A stretch of 38,535 nucleotides of DNA. Origin: an uncultured Chthoniobacterales bacterium. Lineage in GTDB: Bacteria; Verrucomicrobiota; Verrucomicrobiia; Chthoniobacterales; CALDSX01. The position numbers and the translations under genes are program-made. The stretch spans positions 1-38,535 of the forward strand of contig CALDSX010000047.1 of assembly GCA_937924445.1 (NCBI GenBank), in the 5' to 3' direction. The notes beneath the pieces were generated by a model. That model was not told where the DNA came from, did not search any database, and saw nothing but the letters and a program-made list of their open reading frames with translations. Shown here piece by piece: positions 16,501 to 24,573 of this stretch (positions are counted from its first letter, which is position 1; every line of letters begins with the position of its first letter).

Positions 16501-18318
16501 ATCGCCTGTTTCTGGGCCGACCGGTCGTTCAGCCCACTCGGCATGGGTATCGCGCTGGAGCTCTATGAGTGTAGGATTCGTTTTGCAAAGGTATACCGTG
16601 CTTAAGTCCGGAGCCACCTGAACTTCGAGGTCGTAAGAAGCTGTCTGAAGACCAACGTCGTAGGGGTTCCACAGGACAACGATCGGTGCCCAATGCCAAT
16701 TTAGCGTTCCATTTCCGCCTGAAACAGTAGGGGGATCGTAACTCATCCCACAATGCAAAGAAATATATGTGAGCAGAGGCGCGTTATCTTTGTTTGGAGC
16801 AATTGTCCCGCCGCTGGCAGTGTTTTGATACCAATACCTTATTTGACCCCATGTTGGCAACCCACCCGAACTTGAGGCGTTTGGAAATCCAGTGTTGGTG
16901 CCGCTCCATGCCCTGAAGCGGGCGTCGTTGTTTAGATATTTTGATCTGTTCGGAATGGGATCATTATCATCCAGCCCCTGATTGGCATTAAGGTAAGCCG
17001 TTAGATCTTTCTTTAGCCCGCCTAACACAGGGTCGGTTAAAAGGCTTCTTGAAAAAGCGGTCAATGAATGGAAATTCTCTTTTGAGGCCCGGAAAATTTC
17101 TGTGGCATTGTTTTTCTCAAGGAGACTGATTTCCTTGGATGTGCTGATATTTTCCAACCCGGGATCGTTTTTGTTGAAGGTGGCGTTTGCAAAGCCTTTA
17201 ACATTCTCCCAACCGATGCGTTGTGGACTTTGCAGACGATTGCGATATTCGACGCTGCCAGGTGTCGCACTGGAATAAGGATCACGAACGGCGAAATTAG
17301 CTTTTGTGGATTCGTCGCCCACCCAGTAGGCGTAATGTCCGATGGTCTGGGTGCTGTTGCCGCCGGCGGGAGCTTTAATTTCCTGTTTCCTAGCTTTCAC
17401 GCGTCCGTCGAGACCGTCGGTGGAGTTGTTGGAGGTGGTTGCAGAGCCTGTGTTGACCAGCCAGACAACTTTCTTTGCCTCGGGCGAGCCTCCGGAGGCG
17501 TTTGGATCGACTGGATCCGGTAGCGTAGTATCCGGAGTCTGATAGTCGGCAGGGTAATTGTTTGTGGCCACCACCGCACCGGAATTATCACGCACCTCGC
17601 CAGTGGACTGGTTGATACGGAACTTTTCGTTACCGCTCACGAGCCATACGGGAAGCTGATCGCGCTTGAACTCACCGAATTTGGTGTCTGGATTTGTTTC
17701 ATAACTTTGTGCCGCCAAGGGAACCGGGACGGCATTAGGATTTGAGGCGGCATCAACACGCAAACTGGAGTCAGCGATGCCGATCCAGTGGGGATTTTTG
17801 GCTTGCCACCAGTTTGTGACGGCGTTGTTCCATTGAACTCGTTCCGCATGGGTCAGGTACGTTTCAACTTTTGTGAGGTAACTGCGTGCGCTGCTGGTTT
17901 GGGCAAACTGGCGGAACCCGAATGAGGGGTCGTCGTAGAGGGGCCCTTTGCCCTGCCGGGGGGCAGCGCTCAGAGGGTCATTGATGTTTTTCTTTGGATA
18001 AAATGTGGTGGCCGGGAAAGTGACAGCCTGGTCTCTGCCGGCGTATTGCTGAAGTTGGCCCAGAGCAATTTCGAGTCCGAGCAAAGCATTCTGCCGAGCA
18101 AAGGTCAAATCTTTTGCGGCGGCATTGGATCTGGTCTCGACGTGGAGGAGACTGGCCAGGGAAACGACGAGGACAAGGAGTAGGGCCAATAAAGCCAGAA
18201 CAGCAACGAGGGCGAATGCCGAACGCTGAGATCTTGAACGCGCGGGCTGACGGGGGTGAGTTTGTTCCGAAACCGAGATCAGATTAATGGGGAAACGGGG
18301 GAAGCGCATTGAGTTCAT
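13546..18318 (-). CDS. Verru_Chthon cassette protein A (very large GspK/PilX-like protein)
   Basis: This is a 1590-residue protein. After about 35 basic residues comes FALVAVLALLALLLVLVVSL and then ETRSNAAAKDL, a pseudopilin-like helix without Glu at position 5, as in GspK and PilX. Next is ARQNALLGLEIALGQLQQYAG, a block I recall as characteristic of cassette protein A. The remainder is a huge extracytoplasmic region rich in Asn, Ser, Pro and aromatics. Near the C-terminus it includes SLSDFVNRRLIAPDG and the prepilin-associated motif AWLEAVVQRVAEPV. I start it at the ATG at 18318; TTG at 18327 and ATG at 18309 are alternatives. It is first in a five-gene leftward operon. Its size and lack of repeats suggest a structural or adhesive tip component. 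Confidence 0.88.
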   Translation of the reverse strand: MNSMRFPRFPINLISVSEQTHPRQPARSRSQRSAFALVAVLALLALLLVLVVSLASLLHVETRSNAAAKDLTFARQNALLGLEIALGQLQQYAGRDQAVTFPATTFYPKKNINDPLSAAPRQGKGPLYDDPSFGFRQFAQTSSARSYLTKVETYLTHAERVQWNNAVTNWWQAKNPHWIGIADSSLRVDAASNPNAVPVPLAAQSYETNPDTKFGEFKRDQLPVWLVSGNEKFRINQSTGEVRDNSGAVVATNNYPADYQTPDTTLPDPVDPNASGGSPEAKKVVWLVNTGSATTSNNSTDGLDGRVKARKQEIKAPAGGNSTQTIGHYAYWVGDESTKANFAVRDPYSSATPGSVEYRNRLQSPQRIGWENVKGFANATFNKNDPGLENISTSKEISLLEKNNATEIFRASKENFHSLTAFSRSLLTDPVLGGLKKDLTAYLNANQGLDDNDPIPNRSKYLNNDARFRAWSGTNTGFPNASSSGGLPTWGQIRYWYQNTASGGTIAPNKDNAPLLTYISLHCGMSYDPPTVSGGNGTLNWHWAPIVVLWNPYDVGLQTASYDLEVQVAPDLSTVYLCKTNPTLIELQRDTHAEWAERPVGPETGDPPTRQNVWSFKGTKPNPDFPDGDPLRPYWPIVKSDNPKYSPWNTAYNKDGFDIGGNGIFVQDNDYNDGTSDAFGRFYYRLGLRSEMTSLARFISRNGTRTSTSTNSTWSALGPNTPTFAVDFNPHQKHNFSPGDGNKLPVNVKLPFRITTSFAPGEAKVFSFRPNVSSPKLTPVWDPVNLPSIELSSGVETFDHPATIWFPLLEVKNGPDTASGLRFFGKLSPFNRMIPAVRLSIGGNTIMEAQQFGSENQNLSFTGKDFMDADRSDKNYDGDGTTNNLEQDPKFIDQWRPIYSRTDFYDNFQNQTRLTSSSLWYYGEQFFTPFLSPFGTIGATSGSGTQLDLHSHLAAFSRFNFAAKNFDLHPIIDRARDYFLINNRNYLGNREGLSKLSHVKSYDRNSLPYFDNKQFTGDNGYALIVYRQVGASDFYKGLTHFPIRIARRPNSEILSLGQFQQVNLSSYFWQPSFPIGNSWAGLYNDREAIAGIHSRQVGVGIYSISSASPGYRPNNSGSASWAFNDGTVVNVPDNIMLDMSYVLNENLWDRFFLSTIPNGHPQGQPLPNSRLRFTREAASNVNPSSLRQFDTSAAHLENVGALNVNSTSVEAWKALLTAFRDLTLKNTPNDSVPIARTLDPIGNAIQFTLSRGNASVSPNINMTDIGATATLKDYTRISNGLRYLNDDMIAVLAERIVDEVRLRGPFFSLSDFVNRRLIAPDGSGVPGSAWHQARTNGWATGNYSFAHSGPDSFGRALNFYLDFISPNYDPFIGLHGLTGALQRALDVSGINGGVNDPRLGWNGSGTVPIVDSSFHDVVFLPRLKNTGPLAKPEMVAPNDNWSNAQAYTNSGVGGDVNVNLPYPQPQRNRLVTEPTVRCHLDTEHLAGAPAGEAGFVLQGAPGFITQGDLLAMIGPALTSRGDTFLIRTYGDTVDRNGRLLSRAWLEAVVQRVAEPVKPAGTSDPDKYRYTDKFGRKFKVLNLRWLNPDEV

Positions 18319-18345
18319 GCTTTGCAAATGTCTTTACACAGTAAA

Positions 18346-18375
18346 TTCTTACGATTTTCATTTTTTGGCAAGCAA
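18346..18375 (-). promoter_or_regulatory. Possible sigma-70 promoter of the Verru_Chthon cassette
   Basis: On the minus strand TTGCTT (18375-18370) and TAAGAA (18351-18346) are separated by 18 bp. They lie in an A+T-rich 80-bp gap between the acyl-ligase stop and gene A. The -35 box is a partial match and the -10 box is weak. It is offered because the gap is the only plausible place for a dedicated cassette promoter. Confidence 0.3.
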
Positions 18376-18398
18376 AAAATTAGAAAAAGGCCAGATTT

Positions 18399-20060
18399 TT
18401 AAACTACTTTAACCTTGGTATTGTTCAGAACGGTCACATTTGTTTGTTTGTGACGTGCCATCACCCGTCGAAGAGTTCGTTCGAGGGAAATATGATCAAT
18501 CTTTGCATTGTGACGACGGTCAACCGGCAAGGAGGGTAATGTCACGATGGCAAACAATTTCGCCCAGACAAGCGCGAGACGAAAAACACGAAATTCTGCG
18601 CTTTCTGGGCGACGTTTGGTCGAGATGGCGAGGTAGCGTTTGTGGTTGATGGTTATGGCCCCGGCCTGATGCACCCAGTCGAAATTCATGGCAGCAGCCT
18701 CGATCTGAAGGTTGTAAACAGGGTTTGGATCGTCGTCGAAGCGCCGAGAACACCGCCCAAGAATCCAGAGCCGCCCCTGTTCATCCAGTCGCCCGGCATC
18801 ACCTGTGCGATGCCAGCGTCGGTCATCGGCGCAAAACTTGTTTTCGTCATCCCCCACCCCGTCGAGGTAACCTCCAAGCACATGCGGTCCGCTGACGACA
18901 ATCTCACCCGCTTGTCCTGCGGGCCGTGCGAGACGTGACAATTCGGCGTCCGTGAGATCGTTGACCGAATGTCCCCAGCGATCTTTTATCACGCGGACTT
19001 CAATACCTGCAACGGGTTTGCCGACGAGCAGGCCGGCCCCCCGGGTTGCAGCCTCTCTGTCGGGGGCGGAATACTCTTCGACAGGAAGACACGCCACCGG
19101 CTCTGCCTCCGTTGAGCCGTAGACGATGTTGACGCTGGCCTCCGGGAATCGGGTTTGAAGACGTCGCAACAGCGTGGGAAACACAGGTGCGCCACCGATG
19201 TAAATGCGTCGTGGTGTAAATGGTTGTGTGTTGGAAAAGCGCCTCCTTTGCTCGGAGGACTCAAGCCCATCGAGCAATCGTTGAATAAATGCGGGTGAGC
19301 AAGCCATCCTGTTAGGATGGTGCCGTTGCATTTGTGCGAAGATGCGGTGCGCCGTGGTTTTGCCAAGGCGCGAAAAATTGGTATCGGCGATGAGCGAAGT
19401 CACTCCGGCAGCGAGATTTGCGAGAGCGAAGACTGGAAGACTCACGAGATCAATCTCACCCGCTTGGAGATCGAGACAGGACTGAAGGGCGCGACGTTGC
19501 GCTTCAAGAAACCCATGCGAGCGAACCGCGATTTTTGGCACGCCGGTTGTGCCGCTGGTGGGAGTGATAAGCGCCGGATGATTATCGGGCAGGTCAAAGA
19601 TGGGGAGTTGCCTTAGACCATTGCTGCGGTGGGTATGAAGAGGAATGCTGCCAACGAGCGCTCCACCGGGTGAGAAGCGCAGGGGGATTCGTGCCAAAGC
19701 ACGCAGGAGCAGGAAGAGGGGCCATGCCACTCCTTCCGTGGCGACGGCGTTTGGGTGTAGTCTTTGACAAATTGCGGCGAGGGATTTTGCTCCGCCCCCG
19801 GCATCGGGCAGAATGCAGGTTATCCCCCGGCTGAGGGCTGCGAGAAGGATAGCGTAGAGTTCGAGTGATGGTCGGACGAGCAAGAGAAGACGACTGTTTT
19901 TGTGAAGTCCAGCGCTTGCTAGGGTATGAGCGATAAGGCTAACCATCGTTTCGAGTTGGCGAAAGGTGAGTTGACGTTCGCGGTGAACGCGTCCGCTGAT
20001 GAGCGCTGCAGTGTCTGGATACTCCTGGGCAACTCTTTTTAGATGGAGGGTAATATTCAC
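18399..20060 (-). CDS. AMP-forming acyl-adenylate synthetase, OleC-like
   Basis: This 553-residue member of the ANL superfamily carries the phosphate-binding loop TSGTTGVPK (168-176), the aromatic/Glu motif YGSTEAEP (313-320), the ribose-binding TGDAGRLDEQGRLWILGR (418-435) and the C-terminal catalytic lysine in PVDRRHNAKID (Lys519). The hinge segment after LGR and the PVDRRHNAKI tail look more like OleC-type beta-lactone/olefin synthetases than acetyl- or fatty-acyl-CoA ligases. No oleA, oleB or oleD is nearby. Its GTG start overlaps the GNAT-like gene by 4 nt. A likely role is activation of a carboxylate as acyl-AMP; the acceptor is unknown. Confidence 0.85.
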   Translation of the reverse strand: MNITLHLKRVAQEYPDTAALISGRVHRERQLTFRQLETMVSLIAHTLASAGLHKNSRLLLLVRPSLELYAILLAALSRGITCILPDAGGGAKSLAAICQRLHPNAVATEGVAWPLFLLLRALARIPLRFSPGGALVGSIPLHTHRSNGLRQLPIFDLPDNHPALITPTSGTTGVPKIAVRSHGFLEAQRRALQSCLDLQAGEIDLVSLPVFALANLAAGVTSLIADTNFSRLGKTTAHRIFAQMQRHHPNRMACSPAFIQRLLDGLESSEQRRRFSNTQPFTPRRIYIGGAPVFPTLLRRLQTRFPEASVNIVYGSTEAEPVACLPVEEYSAPDREAATRGAGLLVGKPVAGIEVRVIKDRWGHSVNDLTDAELSRLARPAGQAGEIVVSGPHVLGGYLDGVGDDENKFCADDRRWHRTGDAGRLDEQGRLWILGRCSRRFDDDPNPVYNLQIEAAAMNFDWVHQAGAITINHKRYLAISTKRRPESAEFRVFRLALVWAKLFAIVTLPSLPVDRRHNAKIDHISLERTLRRVMARHKQTNVTVLNNTKVKVV

Positions 20061-21004
20061 AGCGCAAAAGCCATCAGTGCGTAGCGCCGCATCGGGCGGG
20101 CATGGCGAAGGCTGAGGTTGAGCGAGTTGTTGGAGACGTGCATCAGAGCATGAATCACTCGCCGAAAGCCGAGTTGTAGAGACCGTTGATGGAGTTCGTC
20201 AACGAGAAGATTGCCCAGACCGGCAAATTTCCTTCCTGGGAGTGCGGCCAGCGTCTTCAGCACAACTGTTGGTTGTGCTCCTGTCGTGAAGCTCGGATAA
20301 GCGAACACAAACCCGCATGGCTGCCCCTTGCATTCGGCCAGCAGAACGAGCCGGGGATCGAGCTGTGGTAGCAGGGGGCTGTAAAGAGCGAGGAATTCCG
20401 CGCGTGAAATTGGCATGTAGAGAAAATTATTCCGGAAAGCGATGGTGGAGACATCATATAACGCATCGAGTTCGCTTTGCGCATCGTTTAAACGAAACCG
20501 CCTGACGGAGACACCCTCAATTGCCAGCCGGGCGGTAGTGCGGGGGAGACGTGGGTCGCGCTGTTGGGGTGTGGTGTTGAGTGAGGAGACATATTCCGCA
20601 GTGACCCGAAATCCGGCTGAGGCCCACCATTCGGGCCACTCTGGCGGAGTCCATGGCTCAAGGGAAAAGGGTGGCTCGTCGCTGCTCTGCGTCACGAGCC
20701 GGTGCCGGTGCCAGGTGTCGCGGTCCATCGGTCCGATAGCGACGCGGCAGTTTCTCGCGGCGAGTTCATCGCAGGCGCGATGGAGAAGAGCCTGGGCTGT
20801 CTCACCGTCTCCCGCTGAGAAGAGGCCGATCGTGCCGACAGGTTGTCCGTCAATGAGCGGAGTGTCATTCCACCAAAGTCCAGCGGATGATCCCCGGGGG
20901 CCAAGCAGCAGAGCGTCGGGTCTAGGCGAGCGAGAGTCCGCTCCTAAAGCCGCTGAGATCGTTTTTTGATCTATTAAGGTTTGGATCGCCATCTGACTGC
21001 TCAT
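20057..21004 (-). CDS. GNAT-like acyltransferase, coupled to the acyl-adenylate synthetase
   Basis: This 315-residue soluble protein has two halves. The C-terminal half has the look of a GNAT acyltransferase: VRRFRLNDAQSELDALYDVS opens the fold, RLVLLAECKGQPCGFVFAYP matches the central beta4-beta5 strands, and VLKTLAALPGRKFAGLGNLL sits where the acyl-CoA phosphate loop is expected. The match of that loop to the usual Q/RxxGxG/A is loose. The N-terminal half may be a second, degenerate GNAT fold. It lies between the helicase and acyl-synthetase genes with 4-nt overlaps on each side. An N- or O-acyl transfer using the neighbour's activated acid is plausible but inferred. Confidence 0.7.
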   Translation of the reverse strand: MSSQMAIQTLIDQKTISAALGADSRSPRPDALLLGPRGSSAGLWWNDTPLIDGQPVGTIGLFSAGDGETAQALLHRACDELAARNCRVAIGPMDRDTWHRHRLVTQSSDEPPFSLEPWTPPEWPEWWASAGFRVTAEYVSSLNTTPQQRDPRLPRTTARLAIEGVSVRRFRLNDAQSELDALYDVSTIAFRNNFLYMPISRAEFLALYSPLLPQLDPRLVLLAECKGQPCGFVFAYPSFTTGAQPTVVLKTLAALPGRKFAGLGNLLVDELHQRSLQLGFRRVIHALMHVSNNSLNLSLRHARPMRRYALMAFAL

Positions 21005-24000
21005 TCGAGAAGGTATTTTATATCCTCGGCAGTGATCATGCCGCTTGAATGGCGTCCGATTCCACCACCGACGATCTCTTCAAAAATCTGACGTTTTCGC
21101 TCTTTGAGAGCCATCATCTTTTCTTCGACTGATCCGCGCATGATGAGTCGTTGGACGAAGACATGGTTTGTCTGACCGATCCGGTGTGCGCGGTCAGAGG
21201 CCTGGTTTTCCACTGCCGGATTCCACCAGGGGTCGAGATGAAAGACGTAACTGGCGCGGGTGAGTGTGAGGCCTGTGCCTCCCGAGCGGAGACTAATGAA
21301 AAAGAACAGCGGTTGTTCGCTGTTCTGAAATTCCCCGACTAAAATCTTGCGCGTTGCCGTGGGGGTAGAACCGTCGAGCCGCTGGTGGCATAACCCGGCC
21401 TGAGCGGCTTCGTTGCAAGCGATGTCGAGCGCACCGGTGAACTGCGAAAAAATGAGGGCGGAATGGCCTTGATCGCGAAGTTCGCGGAGTTTTTCGATGA
21501 GATACAGAAATTTGGGAGCTGGCTCGTTAACCTTTCTGCCAATGAGCGCGGGAGAGATACAGATTTGACGGAGGCGCATAAGGCATGTCAGGGCGACGAT
21601 GCTGGCTTGCTGGGCGGGTTTGAGGTTGTAGGCTTTGGCGACTTCCTCTTTGATCTCAGCAACCATGCGCGTGTAACACTCCTTTTGTTCGGAGGTCATT
21701 TCTAGATCAATATCCTGTTCGCTTTTGGGCGGGAGTTCTTTGAGGATTTCCTGTTTTGTGCGCCGTAGTACCACGGGTCGGGCGCGGGCGATGGAGGCGG
21801 TGAGGTTTTCCCTGGAAGCCTCGAGGAAAGACTTGTAGTCACCGAGCAATCCCGGCATGACGAGGCTGAGGATGGAGTGATACTCGCCTGCATGATTCTC
21901 GACGGGGGTACCGGACAGGCAGAGCGTGAACGCGCGACGGAGTCGACGGGCGGCTTTGGCGCGGCTCGATTTGTGGTTCTTGAGAAGCTGCGCCTCATCA
22001 AAAACGACCGCGTGAAAAGGGGTGGCAGCGAGTTTTTCAACATCAAGCCGCATGATGTCGTATGTTGTCAGAACAACATCCGCGCCGTAAGCTTTTTGGA
22101 GATTACGATGGGCCCCCGTGTATTCTGTTACCTTAAGGGAGGGGCTGAATTTCTTGAACTCGTTTTGCCAGTTGAAGAGGAGGCTGGGAGGCACTACAAC
22201 CAAGTGTGGGCGGTCAAGGTAGGAGTCCTGCACGGCAGGGATAAACTGTTCTTTGAGCCCTTGAAGGAACGCGATGGCCTGCAGCGTTTTGCCGAGGCCC
22301 ATGTCGTCAGCTAGACACGCTCCAAGTCGGTGTGTGTAGAGGAAGGCTAGCCAGTCGTAGCCGCGTTTTTGATAGTGACGCAGGTGGCCCTCAAATCCCT
22401 CTGGCAAGCGGGTTTGCGGGAGTGATTCGAAGTTTGCCAGCGACTCGAGGATCAGCGCAACGTCATCCGGCATATTCACCTGGACGCCCAGCTTTCTCAA
22501 TTCGAGCCATTCCACCATCTCAAGTGTGTGGGCGCGGGAATCCGTTTCGTTGCTTTGTTCCTGACCGTTTACTTTTGGTTTTGAACGCGTGTTGTAGCGA
22601 TCGGCGACCCGTTTGAGAATATTAAATGACTGTTCGTCAGGGAGGATAAAATCTCCCTCAGGAGTCTCAAAAAGTTCGCCGATCAGGAGTTGTTCCCATT
22701 CTTGCTGAGGGATGGAGAGTTTTCCGCAGGCCACCTCGGGTCGCAGTTCAAACCAGTCTATTTCCCCCTTCTGGACGTCATCAGCACGCCGGACATCCAG
22801 GTGGATGTCGAAATGTCGGACGCAGACTTTACGGCCTTGGTAGTTCAGTTTAGCTCCAAGTTCTTCAGCCAAGGGGCTAAGCCGCCTGATAGTGGTGCGC
22901 ACATCCTGCTTGAGGTCAACGGCCAGGTCGTTTGAAAAGCGACCTGATGCCCAGAGAGGGGCCATTTCCGGCAGGGCCACAACAGCCCGGGCAACTTTGG
23001 TGACGGGCAGGTAGACAAAACGCCAAAGGCCGTCAGGCGTGGCAGCGAGCCATTTTCGGGGGCACGTTTCGGGAGTTACGAACAAGCGGTAGTAATCGGC
23101 GAGAAGCTGCCTCACTTCACTCCAAAGGCGACGCGGAAATAAGCTCTCGTCACGGAGAGTCTGTGCAACAATCCGCCCGGCCGACACGCTGTCTGGTGCG
23201 TTGTGCAAAAGAGCGGCGGAGGCAAAGAGCAACTCCGTGCGCTTTACATTTCGGGCGAAATGGATGTTGCGGCCGTTTTTGAGAAAATGATCAACAACAA
23301 AATGGCAAGCTGGTGAGAGGTCCACCCTAAAATCTTTGTAGTCCACGGATAATTCGACGAGATGACCATCGTTATCCGGCTTTGCTATGATGTTGAAAAC
23401 GAGGTGGAATTCATCATCAGAAAGATACTCCTGAACGGTTATCGATTTGGAAATGGCAAAAGTCAAAACCTCCTCCCAAATTGTGGGGTTGCCGCTCATT
23501 CCGAGAGCAAAGCTCCGAGCATTAAAATCGTCGGGCGAAAGAGCGGCCTCCCAACGTGCGCTCTGAGCCATTGGCCCTTGGAACGAGCGAGCGCCATAGT
23601 GGCAGGCAAACTGGTGCAGAATGAATTCATTGGCAGAGGAGCGGGTCTCGATCAGTTCGCCTGAGTGAAGGATTGCGCCTTCACCCATCAGATCGTCTAT
23701 GAACGCCACAGGACATTTTCCTTCGATCTGAAGTCCGAGACCGATCTCAACCAGACCGTCCGGGGAGCGGTTCAGTAGAATACGCCAGTCACCGACCCGT
23801 CTCGCGGAGTAAATCGGGGGAGATACTCGGTTCTGTCGCCGAAAAATAACGGGTATTTGGCAGGCCGTTGCGGCGATGATCAGACTCCGTAGTGTGTTTA
23901 TGATGGAATAGGAGGACAAGGGCAGATGGCTGAACGTCCTGCGCGAAGCGATTGCTCCGAGGGAATCCCAAATCATACGCGGAATGACCCCTCTCCATCG

Positions 24001-24573
24001 AATGCTGTAACCGTTGTCGCAGACCAGTTCGAGCCGGTTTTCTGATGACGCGATGGGCAGTTTAGTGTTCGCAACACTGCAGCGAGTCGGCACAGTGGCC
24101 ACCTTTGGTGCGTTGTTGGGTTTGGGTGGGTCAGGTGCAAAAGCACGGTAAAAACGCTTCAGAGATGAAGCTGTCGGAAGGGCCCCGCCGGGAATGCGCC
24201 CGTGCAACACCGCCATGGTCCCGGCAAACAGAGCGACCGCATGGCGGCAGTGGGTGACGCGTTGAATCTCAGGGCAGTTACATGACGAATGGAGACGTCC
24301 GCCCTCCGCCCAGATAACAGTCTCGATGTTGCCATCAACAGCTTCGAGCCGTCCCGGGCGGGGGCTCTGAAGGTTCCCCCCCCAGCCTTCCTGAAACAGC
24401 CTGACCGCAGCGCTCAGGATAGGGACCGGAGCCATTGACAAGAATCCGTTGGAGGGTAACGCGGCGAAAGGCTCGATATTCGAGGGTGGCTTTTCTGAAA
24501 GCTGTCCTCCCTCTGCGTCTGGTGCGGGCAAGTCGTTCGACTTGCAGACTGGCGCGGAGCGGTTCGTCGGCAT
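21001..24573 (-). CDS. SNF2-family helicase/translocase with SWIM zinc finger
   Basis: This 1190-residue protein carries an N-terminal SWIM zinc finger (CNC...THCRH, ligands near residues 98, 100, 109 and 111), a long middle region, and a C-terminal SNF2 ATPase. Motif I is ADDMGLGKTLQAIAFL, motif II is FDEAQLLKN (DEAQ form), motif III is LSGTPVEN and motif VI is QASDRAHRIGQ. Such proteins use ATP to move along duplex DNA; bacterial members are often tied to transcription recycling or DNA repair. The ATG at 24573 shares one base with the thrS stop (TGATG). An in-frame TTG immediately before it gives a 4-nt overlap. The pairing with thrS is unusual and suggests shared transcription rather than shared function. 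Confidence 0.92.
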   Translation of the reverse strand: MPTNRSAPVCKSNDLPAPDAEGGQLSEKPPSNIEPFAALPSNGFLSMAPVPILSAAVRLFQEGWGGNLQSPRPGRLEAVDGNIETVIWAEGGRLHSSCNCPEIQRVTHCRHAVALFAGTMAVLHGRIPGGALPTASSLKRFYRAFAPDPPKPNNAPKVATVPTRCSVANTKLPIASSENRLELVCDNGYSIRWRGVIPRMIWDSLGAIASRRTFSHLPLSSYSIINTLRSLIIAATACQIPVIFRRQNRVSPPIYSARRVGDWRILLNRSPDGLVEIGLGLQIEGKCPVAFIDDLMGEGAILHSGELIETRSSANEFILHQFACHYGARSFQGPMAQSARWEAALSPDDFNARSFALGMSGNPTIWEEVLTFAISKSITVQEYLSDDEFHLVFNIIAKPDNDGHLVELSVDYKDFRVDLSPACHFVVDHFLKNGRNIHFARNVKRTELLFASAALLHNAPDSVSAGRIVAQTLRDESLFPRRLWSEVRQLLADYYRLFVTPETCPRKWLAATPDGLWRFVYLPVTKVARAVVALPEMAPLWASGRFSNDLAVDLKQDVRTTIRRLSPLAEELGAKLNYQGRKVCVRHFDIHLDVRRADDVQKGEIDWFELRPEVACGKLSIPQQEWEQLLIGELFETPEGDFILPDEQSFNILKRVADRYNTRSKPKVNGQEQSNETDSRAHTLEMVEWLELRKLGVQVNMPDDVALILESLANFESLPQTRLPEGFEGHLRHYQKRGYDWLAFLYTHRLGACLADDMGLGKTLQAIAFLQGLKEQFIPAVQDSYLDRPHLVVVPPSLLFNWQNEFKKFSPSLKVTEYTGAHRNLQKAYGADVVLTTYDIMRLDVEKLAATPFHAVVFDEAQLLKNHKSSRAKAARRLRRAFTLCLSGTPVENHAGEYHSILSLVMPGLLGDYKSFLEASRENLTASIARARPVVLRRTKQEILKELPPKSEQDIDLEMTSEQKECYTRMVAEIKEEVAKAYNLKPAQQASIVALTCLMRLRQICISPALIGRKVNEPAPKFLYLIEKLRELRDQGHSALIFSQFTGALDIACNEAAQAGLCHQRLDGSTPTATRKILVGEFQNSEQPLFFFISLRSGGTGLTLTRASYVFHLDPWWNPAVENQASDRAHRIGQTNHVFVQRLIMRGSVEEKMMALKERKRQIFEEIVGGGIGRHSSGMITAEDIKYLLE

